Shown here piece after piece: positions 23,501 through 33,220 of a stretch of DNA of 64,000 nt (positions within the stretch are counted from its first letter, which is position 1; each line of letters starts with the position of its first letter). The position numbers were made by a program, and so were the translations under genes. Below the pieces are notes generated by a model. The model ran no database searches and was not told the origin of the DNA. It worked only from the letters and a program-made list of their open reading frames with translations. The stretch comes from Muricea muricata (taxonomy: Eukaryota; Cnidaria; Anthozoa; Malacalcyonacea; Plexauridae): assembly GCA_963855995.1 (NCBI GenBank), contig OY979730.1:10951300-11015299 (forward strand). Direction: 5' to 3'.

Positions 23501-25021
23501 GTTCAGTTTAATTTGTTAAATTTCTGGAAGAACAATAAGTTCAATAAATTCAAGCCTTTTAAGGTTAAATGTTTCTTAATCTCTTCAGTGCCAGGAAATC
23601 GTACATCATTCAAAATCGCGTGAAATATGACAAAATCATAGCTGATTTACCTTCACATTCGCAGACATTACCACCCTAAATACACAAATTACGCTTGGTT
23701 TTGTTGGCTATTTTCGTAGCTTAGAGCATTGCACCGACATCACAGAGGCCTAGGTTCGGTCTCTGCCTGGGGACCTGTAGTTGATAATAAATCCTTCTCA
23801 ACTGTTTTCTCATGTGTATGATTTCCACTTCAGATTAAGATGCATTTACCCTTGAGAATTTATCCAACATCGAGTGAACTAAGACAAGATCATAGCTGAT
23901 TTACCTTCAAACTATTTGCAGACATTATCACTTTGAATTAACACCTAAATTACACTTGCTGTTGTCAGCTACCATCGTATTTTAGTGGTCAGAGCATTGC
24001 ACCAATATCGCAAAGGTTTCATTCCTGCCAGTTGATGATGAATTTTTCTCAACTGCTCCCTGGCTTGAATTGTTTCCAAGCGAGATTAAGATACATTTGA
24101 CGAGGCTAAGATACATTTAACCACTAGAAATTATTCAAGATCGAGTTCAATGCCACAAATCTATTGTTTTTTATTCAACCATTATTTCTAGGCGAAGGTG
24201 ACCATGTCGTCGGAGAGGTTTTATACGATTTCGTTGCGGAGGGGGAAGATGAGATATCTATATCGGCTGGGGAAAGTCTAAAGATTGCACCAAAGCAAAG
24301 GCAGCCAAGAATTAGGGGCTGGCTGCTTGCCTCTGTCGATGGCAACAGTAAAGGAATTGTACCTGCAAACTATATTAAGGTAGGTGGCTACTTTAAAGGA
24401 ATACTGTTGCACCATGGTATTACAGGCTCAATTTGCTGCTGGCTGCAATTTTGTCTGAGATATCTCGAAGAAATAATTTTATCATCCGTCGTAAAACAAA
24501 GCAATCTTTTACGAATCTTTAAGTATTTTACCTGATTCCTACTGGTATTGAAGTAAACAAAATATTTTTGACATTATTTGTTTAACAAAATAAAACAGAT
24601 TTAATTTAGCAGTCCTTCACGGCCGTGATTTTTTCGTGTTTTTTCCTCATTAATTATTAATATTGAGGTTTTTTAAAAGTTTCACCAAAGGTTCTCCTGG
24701 CATCTCTTTAATTTCAAGCAATAAAAGTGTATTTTAATTCTTCGTTAGATTCTTGGTTTTAAACGAGGGAGAAAGACAACTAGCAAAGCCGAACAACAAA
24801 GGCCAGATGTTCCCACGACAGAACGAGAGTGTGATGACATTGAAAACATGGCTAATGGTAGTATTGTAGACTTAGACGATGTTTACGCAGAAACTGCGGC
24901 AAACAATTTCGAAACGCAACAACCTGATGAAATGCCAGATGAGCTGGGACTAGAAAACGAAAGCGGGTTATCCGGCACGGAAGAGCTTAATTCCCTTACA
25001 ACATCAAGAACTATACAGTAA
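20535..25021 (+). CDS. PEX13: PEX13, peroxisomal membrane docking protein
   Basis: Five coding exons: 20535-20742, 21821-21868, 22263-22829, 24192-24379, 24749-25021; 428 codons including TAA (human PEX13 has 403 residues). The start MWSPPKPWE matches the family's PPPKPWE opening. Residues about 65-120 are Gly/Tyr/Asn-rich (GGYSGYGGYNGYN), then the conserved SFVEQAEQNSRIAF and FSRLREN region, a membrane span near residues 240-260 (WPLLLFFGVVLGTPWLIWKF), and an SH3 domain near 280-340 (ALYDF-type VLYDF, RGWLLAS, GIVPANYIK). The tail is acidic. In the family PEX13 forms part of the import pore and docking complex with PEX14 and binds the PEX5 receptor. The exon 3 donor could instead be after 22826, removing one Gly codon in frame. 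Introns contain a purine tract, a MITE, a foldback and tRNA-like repeats. Confidence 0.94.
21395..21545 (+). repeat. polypurine tract in PEX13 intron 1
   Basis: About 150 bp of nearly pure A/G (GAAAGAAAGAAAGAAGGAAG and similar). The apparent minus-strand reading frame here (serine/phenylalanine-rich) is a by-product. Such tracts can form triplex DNA; no function is shown. Confidence 0.8.
21896..22200. mobile_element. ~300-bp MITE in PEX13 intron 2
   Basis: Inverted ends: GTACAGACGAGCAAGTTTT near 21903 and AAAACTGGCTCGTCTGTAC near 22174-22191 pair with one mismatch. Internal words (CGTGTGTACG, CGTACACACGAGCAAG) are also inverted, so the interior folds back too. No reading frame of note and no clear target duplication found. 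Confidence 0.7.
23265..23481. mobile_element. 217-bp foldback element in PEX13 intron 3
   Basis: CTTCCAGATTTTT... and ...AAAAATCTGGAAG close two arms of about 85 bp with scattered mismatches (GTCTAACGTTT/AAACGTTAGAC, TCAAAGACTTAAA/TTTAAGTCTTTGA). Directly after it TCTGGAAGAACAATAAGTTC occurs twice (about 23474 and 23522), a small tandem copy. Confidence 0.8.
23625..24160 (+). repeat. two tandem tRNA-like (SINE-like) repeats in PEX13 intron 3
   Basis: AAATCATAGCTGATTTACCT near 23630 recurs near 23888, and GAGCATTGCACC near 23723 recurs near 23993. Each copy has a Pol III A-box-like word (GTAGCTTAGAGC, TTAGTGGTCAGAGC), and the first has a good B-box (GGTTCGGTCTC at about 23754) at tRNA spacing; the second B-box is decayed. 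Best read as a duplicated tRNA-derived SINE. Confidence 0.6.
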
Positions 25022-26191
25022 AACGAAATAGTTGCATAGCAATGATAATGCAAAAATGGTCATGCAAAATCAAAGACAAGTAAATGACCAGCAATGAAAC
25101 AGGTTACTTGTAGGTAGCACAGTTAAAATTACTCGAGAGATATAGTTTCTTTTACTTTTTACTTGAAACGATAAAGGTCCTTCTCGATGAGAAGCCTTTG
25201 CTCAAAAAGTTGAATCCTGCTCTATAGTTTCAGCTGAGTAGTGAAAAAACCTATACCTTTCGTGTATATTTGACTGCTTGCTCTACCTACACAGGTATTA
25301 ACCTACGGGTAATTAATTTAGAATAACCGTTGATGCTACGAACGAATCATACGAATACATACGAACGAATTCATAGATTTAGATCACTGCTATATTTCCC
25401 TCTCTGGCATACATACGGATCAAAACCTGCTAGTAAATTGAAACAGAACTTCGCCACCATGCAATGCATTATTGTTTCGTCGTTCATTGATTTAATATAT
25501 AAAAACAGATTTTGGTATTGAAACTAGATGATTTTATTAAACTAGGTCTATTCATTATTAAAACTAGATGTAATCATCATTGAGGTTTTAAGCAAATTTC
25601 GATATTGGTTTGGCCTGGGTGACAGGCAAACACTTTGCATTTTGGACGTGAAAGTGAACGTATACAATTAAAAGAACATGTGAACAGGTGTATGCGTGGG
25701 GAGATGTCGCCATGGTGACCCTACGTAGATTCAAATTTGCTTGTTGCATAGCCTGGGCAAATATTCATCTGCAGTTTGTATTCATTGTACAAATTGATAA
25801 TTAATGAAAAGCCTGCGAATATTGCCGGCTATGTACAATCTTGTACAAAGCATTGGATAATAACCTCTTGTTTTTTAAAATGAACGAAATCAGACGATCA
25901 ACTATGCATTATTTATGGCAAACGGCGTGAAAAATAATTCTCATTTGAAATATTTCGTACCCACGTTGGTCTTCTCGTCGATAAGGCAGCCGCAAGACGA
26001 AGTAATCAACATCTATCGAACTTATTGCTGTTTTCACTCTTCGCTTTGGCAGGCGGGAATTTTCGTCGGGAGATTTTGTTAAACCACAAAATTATATCTC
26101 TTCTCGACCTTCAGGTTGTTTTGCTTTGATTTGATTTGAGTGGAATTTGCATCCGAATATATTTTGAAGAAATAAAATCTATGCATGAGAT
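25022..26191. other. intergenic region between PEX13 and the two-span membrane protein
   Basis: It must contain the PEX13 3' UTR and the promoter of the next gene. I see no exon, RNA gene or clear repeat; short frames such as 25330-25521 have no support. Confidence 0.5.
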
Positions 26192-26995
26192 ATGGCAAAG
26201 GATTTGGTCGAGAATTCATCAAAAAGAAAATTAAAAAAGGAGAAAAAATGCAACGGATATGTCAAAAAGATGAGGGGAGAGGAACATATTATGAAACATA
26301 CGGTTACTGAAGAATCTTTGCCGACTGGTCAGGGACTGTTAGGGGGTTCAAATGAGCTCAATTCTAAAGAGTACCCGACGTCTGTACCCAGTCAAGATGA
26401 AAATCTTGCCTATCAAACGAACTTGTTCAGTTACGAAGACACAGATTATCCGAACTATCATTTTGGATTGATCCGCGGCTACCATCGGGAAATGTACGAA
26501 GAGCCGCGGACGCGGCAATGGTTCTTATGTTGCCAGTCGGTCGATACGGACACGGCCAGTCGCATAAGGCGACGCAATCGCGTCCTCTCGTATCAATTAA
26601 TAGGCGTCCTGTTTGGAGCGATTTTCGTCCTCTTCGGAATAACATCGCTGATTTTAACAATCGTCTTCTCAGACGATGATGCTAAGGAATACTTATGGAG
26701 TAAAGTTGATCTTCCCTCGAGGTACATTCACGTGATAGCCGTGGCCGGACTAACTGTTCTGGCTCTCGGCAGTGCATTGATTTCCCTCTGCTTGCTCGTG
26801 CCCGAATGCGTCGGTCGCGCGCACGGACACGACGCGCCGAGATTCTGGTGCAGGACTGGCGACTTGTACATCAAGCATGCTGAGAAAATGGCGCCAAATC
26901 AGTTCTTGTACTTCGACGCTGCGCTTTATGGGGATTTTGTTGGCGATCCGAATTTGAAAAAGGTTCAGCCCGAGCTTAAAAATGAGAAAAATTAA
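26192..26995 (+). CDS. intronless two-pass membrane protein, possibly neurensin-like
   Basis: A single open frame of 267 residues with ATG at 26192. Residues 1-80 are hydrophilic and begin with a Lys-rich stretch. A conserved-looking block YHFGLIRGYHREMYEE (about 89-104) precedes a Cys/Trp patch (WFLCC), then a basic stop-transfer segment RIRRRNR, membrane span 1 (about 131-159), a 20-residue loop, membrane span 2 (about 178-203), and a C-terminal tail. The order tyrosine-rich FG-x-R motif, two spans about 20 residues apart, short tail resembles vertebrate neurensins (vesicle proteins of neurons), and both loops are similar in placement. Sequence similarity is weak, so this is a suggestion. 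Codon use is GC-richer than the flanks, which supports real coding. A minus-strand frame across it is a shadow. Confidence 0.8.
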   Translation: MAKDLVENSSKRKLKKEKKCNGYVKKMRGEEHIMKHTVTEESLPTGQGLLGGSNELNSKEYPTSVPSQDENLAYQTNLFSYEDTDYPNYHFGLIRGYHREMYEEPRTRQWFLCCQSVDTDTASRIRRRNRVLSYQLIGVLFGAIFVLFGITSLILTIVFSDDDAKEYLWSKVDLPSRYIHVIAVAGLTVLALGSALISLCLLVPECVGRAHGHDAPRFWCRTGDLYIKHAEKMAPNQFLYFDAALYGDFVGDPNLKKVQPELKNEKN

Positions 26996-27062
26996 AAATG
27001 CATAATATACAAATCGCCCCCAATTTGGTCTCATACTGTTATTTTGGTCTTTACCGGTGAAA

Positions 27063-27820
27063 TGAATCTTAAGCTAAGTTTATTTATACTGGATAGCTTT
27101 ATCCGTGCTGGATAGTCCTGACTATCCAAACTGTTCTTCCTAGAGGTCCAGTAAGGATTATCTCTCATTGATCCAGTGTTACTGCAGGAGGAAACCTAAA
27201 CTAAACTAACTTTATTTATACTGGATAGTTTATCAGTTCTAAACTGTTCTTCCTAGAGGTCCAGTAAGAATCATCTCTTATTGATCCAGTGTTACTACGT
27301 AAGGAAACCTAAACTAAACTAACTTTATTTATACTGGATAGTTCTATCAGTTCTAAACTGTTCTTCCTAGAGGTCCAGTAAGGATCATCTCTTATTGATC
27401 CAGTGTTACTACAGGAGGAAACCTAAACTAAACTAACTTTATTTATACTGAATAGTTTATCAGTTCTAAACTGTTCTTCCTAAAGTCCAGTAAGAATCAT
27501 CTCTTATTGATCCAGTGTTACTACGTAAGGAAACCTAAACTAAACTAACTTTATTTATACTGGATAGTTCTATCAGTTCTAAACTGTTCTTCCTAGAGGT
27601 CCAGTAAGGATCATCTCTTATTGATCCAGTGTTACTACAGGAGGAAACCTAAACTAAACTAACTTTATTTATACTGGATAGCTCTATCAGTTCTAAACTG
27701 TCCTTCCTAGAGGTCTAGTTCACAGGCTAAGGTCTACAAGGATCATCTCTTATTGATTAGTATTCCAGTGTTTCTACTGTAATAAGAAACCTAAACTATA
27801 CTACTAAACTTCATTTATAC
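27063..27820. repeat. ~113-bp minisatellite, about 6.5 copies
   Basis: The unit contains CTAAACTAACTTTATTTATA, CTGGATAG, CTTCCTAGAGGTCCAGTAAG and TTATTGATCCAGTGTTACTA. CCTAAACTA starts at about 27195, 27308, 27422, 27534, 27648 and 27790; spacing alternates 113, 114, 112, 114, and the units end alternately in ACAGGAGG and ACGTAAGG, so the true period is a ~226-bp pair. The first and last units are diverged. Confidence 0.9.
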
Positions 27821-28018
27821 TGAAGCACACAAAAGCGTAGAATCTTTTTTTGCGGAGATTTTTTCGAGCAATTTTGTCCGTCTCTTTTTCGCGCTCAAAA
27901 GTAAAATCAGTGATTTTCGCGCGCATTTTAGTGATCGCAATATTTTCCAAGTTTATCTTTTAAAATTGCATTTTTTGATGTTTGTTTATATAACATAATT
28001 TCAGTCAATTTGCCGACT

Positions 28019-28100
28019 GGTAGCGTGGCCGAGCGGTCTAAGGCGCTGGTTTAAGGCACCAGTCTCGTAAGAGGCGTGGGTTCGAATCCCACCGCTGCCA
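28019..28100 (+). tRNA. tRNA-Leu, anticodon AAG
   Basis: 82 nt with acceptor stem GGTAGCG/CGCTGCC and discriminator A. The anticodon stem CTGGT/ACCAG encloses TTAAGGC, giving anticodon AAG (A34 is normally edited to inosine in eukaryotes). A long class II variable arm (TCTCGTAAGAGGC) fits leucine. A-box TGGCCGAGCGG and B-box GGTTCGAATCC are intact, there is no intron and no encoded CCA beyond the discriminator. It looks functional and is close to the vertebrate tRNA-Leu(AAG). Confidence 0.97.
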
Positions 28101-28104
28101 ATTA

Positions 28105-28109
28105 TTTTT
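28105..28109 (+). terminator. RNA polymerase III terminator
   Basis: Five T residues on the sense strand four bases past the tRNA 3' end, the standard Pol III stop. Confidence 0.8.
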
Positions 28110-29060
28110 GTATTTTCTTTTCTCTCGTATTTTCTCAAACGTCAAAAAATATTAAACTTTTATTGAACTTTCTAAGTCATAAAAACTCAAAACAGAGTTT
28201 AAAATTGTAAAGAACGAAAAAAGTCCCAAATAAGATATTTACATATATGTTTAGTTGCCTGTTCGCAGGCTTATAGTTAAGGGAATTTTTTATGATGTTT
28301 TACAATTCCTGAGTTTAAGGATGTTTTAAGAGGAATCAGAATCAGAAGAGCATTTATTAGGTAATTTGAAAGAATACGATTTTTTGAGAAAGCAATTTGA
28401 GTTTTGAAATTCTAACAAGTTTGAACAGTAAAAATGCTTATTGCTTACTTCTTTAGAAAGTTTTCGTGTCCTTCTGATCAGAGAAATATCATGGCAAATA
28501 GTGACCAAAAACGCCTGGCGTTGAAAAAAAATCCAGTGTTTACTGAACAAAAAATTAACGGAAGAATTAAAATTCTTTACGAAAAAATTCAAAAGTCTTT
28601 TGTTTGCAAACAATTATCACCTAGAAAATTCTTTGGGTTACCTTAAACAATGAAAGACAATAAAATGTAGAAATTTTTTATAGAAAACAAATCATACCTT
28701 CAAAGCAATTTCATTGGTTAGATTTTATTCTTTTGAAATTCTGAAATTTTGAAAAAAGTTATTTTGAATTTAAAATTGAGCTATAATTTATTTTGACTTA
28801 CCCTGGATCCGCCACTGCGAGTGTTTGCCAAGACTAACTCATCTGGAGAACTGATGAACAGCTTAAAAGCTCAAAGCCAGGCCTCTAAGAATTGTGCTGT
28901 TGTTTTGGAATTGATAATAATTATTATGTTAACGTAACAATGGTCTACAGTGGGATTTTTGCAAACCTAACAAGTGAGCCGTAATGGTTTTAGAAGTAAT
29001 TTTACAGAATTAGAGCATGTTCACGTGTTGAGACTGAAGCTTTGCACTTGTGGAGGTAAG
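28110..29060. other. AT-rich spacer, no gene seen
   Basis: Overlapping short frames at 28326-28646 on both strands are AT-rich and show no domain. No repeat or RNA gene was recognised. Confidence 0.5.
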
Positions 29061-29072
29061 TTCTGGTATTAT

Positions 29073-29340
29073 CAAAGAGTAGAGACTACAAAGAGGGACC
29101 ACTTCATTCAAAAAAGCGTAAGGTGTTGTCGTCATGAACGTCATGGGCGCCATGTTCCTAGCCAGTGCCCTAAACAGAAGCATTTCCCCCCGGTATTAGT
29201 AGCCATTTTTAATATTTCCGGGAGGTGACTTCCTCTGTTTAGGGCACTGGCTAGGAACATGGCGCCCATGACGTATCATGACGACAACACCTTACGCTTT
29301 TTTGAATGAAGTGGTCCCTCTTTGTAGTCTCTACTCTTTG
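29073..29340. mobile_element. 268-bp foldback transposon with 7-bp target duplication
   Basis: Arms of about 106 bp (29073-29178 and 29235-29340) are almost perfectly complementary, beginning CAAAGAGTAGAGACTACAAA and ending with its complement; the loop is about 56 bp. GTATTAT lies directly outside both ends (29066-29072 and 29341-29347). The frame 28974-29228 just reads through the left arm. Near-identity of the arms suggests recent activity or arm-to-arm repair. Confidence 0.88.
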
Positions 29341-29464
29341 GTATTATAGACGTGGGAAGACGGATTAAGTATCTTACTCCACTACGTTACGGTGGCCCAC
29401 AAGGGTCACGGCAAATTTACTATATTTGTGGCACAACCGCGCTAATTTTCATCTCAATTAACCA

Positions 29465-29663
29465 CACTATTTCGGGGCAAAACCACTCTAAATTTCACGG
29501 CGAAACCATGCTAAATTTCACGGAAAAACCATGCTAAATTTCACGTCGAAACCACGCTCAATTCCACGGCAAAACACGTTAAATTCCACGGCAAAACCAC
29601 GCTAAAATTCTACGGCAAAACCACGCTAAATTCCACGGCAATACCACGCTAAATTTCACGGCG
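29465..29663. repeat. ~23-bp minisatellite (AAACCACGCTAAATTTCACGG)
   Basis: About nine copies of a unit like CCACGCTAAATTCCACGGCA, with substitutions (ATGCTA, GAAACC, TTCTACGG) and one shortened copy at about 29570. A more decayed extension may reach back to about 29400. Confidence 0.88.
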
Positions 29664-29725
29664 GAAGTAAAACTGGCGGCGGAAGTAAACTGGCGGCGGA
29701 AGAAAAACTGACGGCGGAAGTGAAA
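29656..29725. repeat. ~18-bp GGCGGCGGAAGT repeat
   Basis: Four copies of a unit like GGCGGCGGAAGTAAAACT run on from the previous minisatellite. The minus-strand frame across it is repeat-driven. Confidence 0.8.
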
Positions 29726-30964
29726 CTTACCTCCGCAGAGGATATGCGGAATTCGAACACACGATCGAAATTACTACGAGAACAGGTCAATAATATTTCA
29801 AAAATCACAATATGTTTCGTTCGAAATGTGGGGTGGAATTGAAAGAACAGCAGAAATTTTGTTTTCAATAATTCTTAACCCTTTGAAAGTGGCCTATGGT
29901 AACTAACATAGAAAGTGGTAACTAACATAGTCTAGTGGTAAAGACAATGTGTATCCATCAGAATCAGTCACTCCTGTCCGGGAACAATACCTGCCTAGCT
30001 TTGCCAAAAATCGTTCTGGCTTTGGTCAGTTTTATCATAGGCTAGAACGTTTAGACAACATAACCAACGTAATCCAGTGGTCAAATACAAATGACTCAAC
30101 AAAAGTGGCTAGGATCAATTCCTGTCTTTGCATTAAATAATTTTCGTCTAGTGTAAAAATTATGACCCTTTCCAAAGTATCGTTTGATCTATTTTGAATT
30201 TTTTCTTCGAAAAAAATTCGTCAAAATTTGACAACTTCTTTGTATCATACAGTCTGATAAACAAAAATTTTTATTTCGTTGTTAACCGCACTGGCAAAGT
30301 TTCTGGTAAATGGAAAAAATAACAGTTCTAAACTAATCGTCGAAAAAAATTGAACAAAAAACCGTGCTCAAAATGCTATAGTTTTTTTTTTTGCGAAAAA
30401 ACCCAAAATAAATAATTGAAAAGAATTACGCTATACCACTTACATTAGGGCTATTGAAAAGCCTCATAAGAGATTGCACACTAGCGTAATCAATTTAAAT
30501 TAAAAAGTTCAAAAGGTGTCAGGAATTCTGCTACCTTCGAAGGATTAGCCTAGCAATGGTATAAAAGAGAGCATGACGATAGTGAAAAGGACCAGGTATT
30601 GTAATAAAAGTTTGCACACGGATGGCACGCGGATGCCTTCGCACAATTGGCTTCGACAACCAACCAAATGCGGTTGCCTTTCGACAACGACATCGAATTG
30701 ACTGCCTCAACCGTCTGTATCATGACTCCACCACCTCTGGTTCGAATTATAGGGGAGGGTAGAAGCGGCCCACAGACCATAAGTGCTAAAACCCTGTATC
30801 TTCGAATTGTATATATATACGTGATGCTCTGCAGTTGCACTAATCGTGGTTGAATTACGACAAGGTAGGCACTATTGCCAGAAATGGTTAAACAATATAA
30901 ACCACTAAAAATCGTAGATGTGTAGCCAGGATTAGACATAAATGAAAAAGGTGAGACGTTCTCT

Positions 30965-31036
30965 GACTAAAATATATTTATTTGTTTACGAGCTTTCGGC
31001 CACCAGTCTGTAGCCTTCAACGGGTATATTTATAAT
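30965..31036 (-). other. hammerhead-like stem-loop (relic) in blocks A and B
   Basis: On the minus strand: CCGTTGA, one A, a 6-bp stem GGCTAC/GTGGCC with loop AGACTG, then GAAA. In a hammerhead ribozyme the order is CUGAUGA, helix II, GAAA. The first core motif matches at only 5 of 7 positions, and the mismatches hit essential bases. TATAAATATA upstream and TATATTTTA downstream could pair as helix I; no helix III is clear. Two copies per unit. Catalysis is unlikely as it stands. Confidence 0.3.
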
Positions 31037-31324
31037 GACTTATAAACTGCGAAAGTGTCAAATAAAGCTAGATATGACGTGTATACATGTGCACTGTGAA
31101 ATACGATAAGGTGATACTATGTTTTCTTTATTAAGATTGTACATTGTCGAGGAAGCGGTTTTGAGTTGTTATCAGCATTCCTGTCTTTGGCTGTATGACA
31201 TGATTCTAGTGTTAGGCGACTACGGAAATTCCCTGTGTCAATGATTTTCGCGTTGCATGTTTTAGTTCGATGTTTGACCCATTATTATGTTCCTTCATTA
31301 ACGTTTCTGATGTGTTCAGCCTTT

Positions 31325-31381
31325 CTTGTTTTCAGAGATCTGCCTGTTTCTCCTAAATACAGGCAGATATTTGAGAACAAG
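31325..31381. repeat. 57-bp stem-loop just before the large hairpin
   Basis: CTTGTTTTCAGAGATCTGCC TGT pairs with ACAGGCAGATATTTGAGAAC AAG, 23-bp arms with few mismatches and an 11-nt loop. In B the loop is TTCCCCTAAGT and the 3' arm reads ATTTTAAAACAAG. It precedes the large hairpin by 15 bp in every A and B block. Confidence 0.85.
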
Positions 31382-31396
31382 AAAAGCAAATGATCA

Positions 31397-31578
31397 CGCA
31401 TGGCAATAGTGGCTACCTGGTCGTAATTCAACCACAATCAGTGCAACAGCAGAGCATCACGTATATATATACAAATCGGTGATACTACAGTAGCAACGAT
31501 TTGTATATATATACGTCATGCTCTGCTGTTTCACTAATTGTGGTTGAATTAGGACCAGGTAGCCACTACTGCCATGCG
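31397..31578. repeat. 182-bp hairpin in block A (representative copy)
   Basis: CGCATGGCAATAGTGGCTAC at the left pairs with GTAGCCACTACTGCCATGCG at the right with one mismatch; pairing continues through CTGGTC, GAATT, CCACAAT, CAGCAGAGCAT and a TATATATA stretch to a loop of about 17 nt. The same 182-bp hairpin occurs in block A of every unit. The ~77-residue minus-strand frame over it is a by-product of the palindrome. Confidence 0.9.
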
Positions 31579-32227
31579 CACATGCATCTAAATATAGGCT
31601 GCTGTTATTAACGTGCTGTATAAGTTTTATCATAAACATCAAAATATAATTTGCGTGATCATTTATGCAATCAGTGAACAACATTTCCATTTATTTAATA
31701 CTTATCGTCTCTGTAGTGCCTCAGAGTCAGCAATAATGTTGTTCTTCGACATTAGATTTAAATAGTGATCTGTTTTGTTCAATGATATATATTGAACGCC
31801 TAAAGCTGGGTCATTAAATTTGGAAATGTATGTTTGATCAGAATTTACAATGTCTTCTCTGAGTATAAGAGAAGGCTGATTTCAACACACATTTATTTTT
31901 CAAATGTTTTATTACTTACAAAAGTATGGGATTTTAAAATTCGTAGCACCAGAAACCTACTGTATGCTCAAGTTGTGATCTTATCGATTTTTATTATTTG
32001 TGATATTGCAAAAGACTCAATTGGATTTATTTAGGAATAAATTTGTACATACATTTAAAAATGTAATTACACTCAAAGCAACTTCAAGATCTTCCTCGAC
32101 AGACTATGATTAAATATTATTCGATGAAATGCGAACAAAAGCTCGCGAATGGGTTCAAATAACTTTGAATTAATCTAGCGTGTATATTTATAATAATTCT
32201 TACCCCAGACAAAAGCCTATGGGGTTT

Positions 32228-32319
32228 GTGACAAGGGCAGGACTTGACCAAAAACTCGTTGACTTGAGACATTTTGCATTGGCCACTAGACTACATGAGC
32301 GCTATCACGCCCTTGCCAC
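32228..32319 (-). other. tRNA-like element in block A (representative copy)
   Basis: On the minus strand an 11-bp closing stem GTGGCAAGGGC/GCCCTTGTCAC (one mismatch) surrounds TAGTCTAGTGGCCAATGC (A-box-like) and GGTCAAGTCC (B-box-like) 44 bases later. Arms of a real tRNA do not form. It recurs in every A and A' block. Confidence 0.4.
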
Positions 32320-33038
32320 TTAAATTGTTTAAGCGGGGTTTACTCTAGCCTATAATTGATTCTAAAACATAAAAATAATTCCGAGCAAGGGAATTATCGT
32401 TCAGCTGCGTTGTTTATTTACTGCACCACTTTGCTTGATCACCAGACCGCGTTGGCTATTACACTCGCCCTATGTGGTTTAAATTATTTACCCGTTTTCA
32501 ACTGAATAAGCTTTAAAAAATAGTTGAACAATATAAACCACTAAAAATCGTAGATGTGTAGCCAGGATTAGACATAAATGAAAATGGTGAGACGTTCTCT
32601 GACTAAAATATATTTATTTGTTTACGAGCTTTCGGCCACCAGTCTGTAGCCTTCAACGGGTATATTTATAATGATTTATAAACTGTGAAAGTGTGAAATG
32701 AAGCTAGATATGACGTGTATATACATGTGCACTGTGAAATACGATAAGGTGATACTATGTTTTCTTTATTAAGATTGTACATTGTCGAGAAAGCGGTTTT
32801 GAGTTGTTATCAGCATTCCTGTCTTTGGCAGCTGTATGCCATGATTCTGGACTTCTAGTTTTAGGCGACTACGGAAATTCCCTGTGTCAATGATTTTCGC
32901 GTTGCATGTTTTTCGATGTTTGAACCATTATTATGTTCCTTAACGTTTCTGATGTGTTCAGCCTTTCTTGTTTTCAGAGATCTGCCTGTTTCCCCTAAGT
33001 ACAGGCAGATATTTTAAAACAAGAAAAGCAAATGATCA

Positions 33039-33220
33039 CGCATGGCAATAGTGCCTAGCTGGTCGTAATTCAACCACAATTACTGCAACAGCAAAGCATG
33101 ACGTATATATATACAAATCGGTGATACTATAGTGCCACCGATTTCTATATATATACGTCATGCTTTGCTGTTGCACTAATTGTGGTTGAATTACGACCAG
33201 GTAGGCATTATTGCCATGCG
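33039..33220. repeat. 182-bp hairpin in block B (representative copy)
   Basis: Same length and position as the A hairpin. Here the outer arm is GTGCCTA/TAGGCAT and the inner arm CAGCAAAGCAT/ATGCTTTGCTG, so two base pairs differ from A on both strands of the stem while pairing is kept. Repeats in block B of every unit. Confidence 0.9.

Noticed and set aside
24164-24535. PEX13 SH3 region as a separate 123-residue protein
   Set aside because: The true exon is 24192-24379 between an acceptor and a GTAGGT donor; the rest of the frame is intron read-through.
28974-29228. 84-codon plus-strand frame
   Set aside because: It reads through the left arm of the foldback element at 29073-29340.
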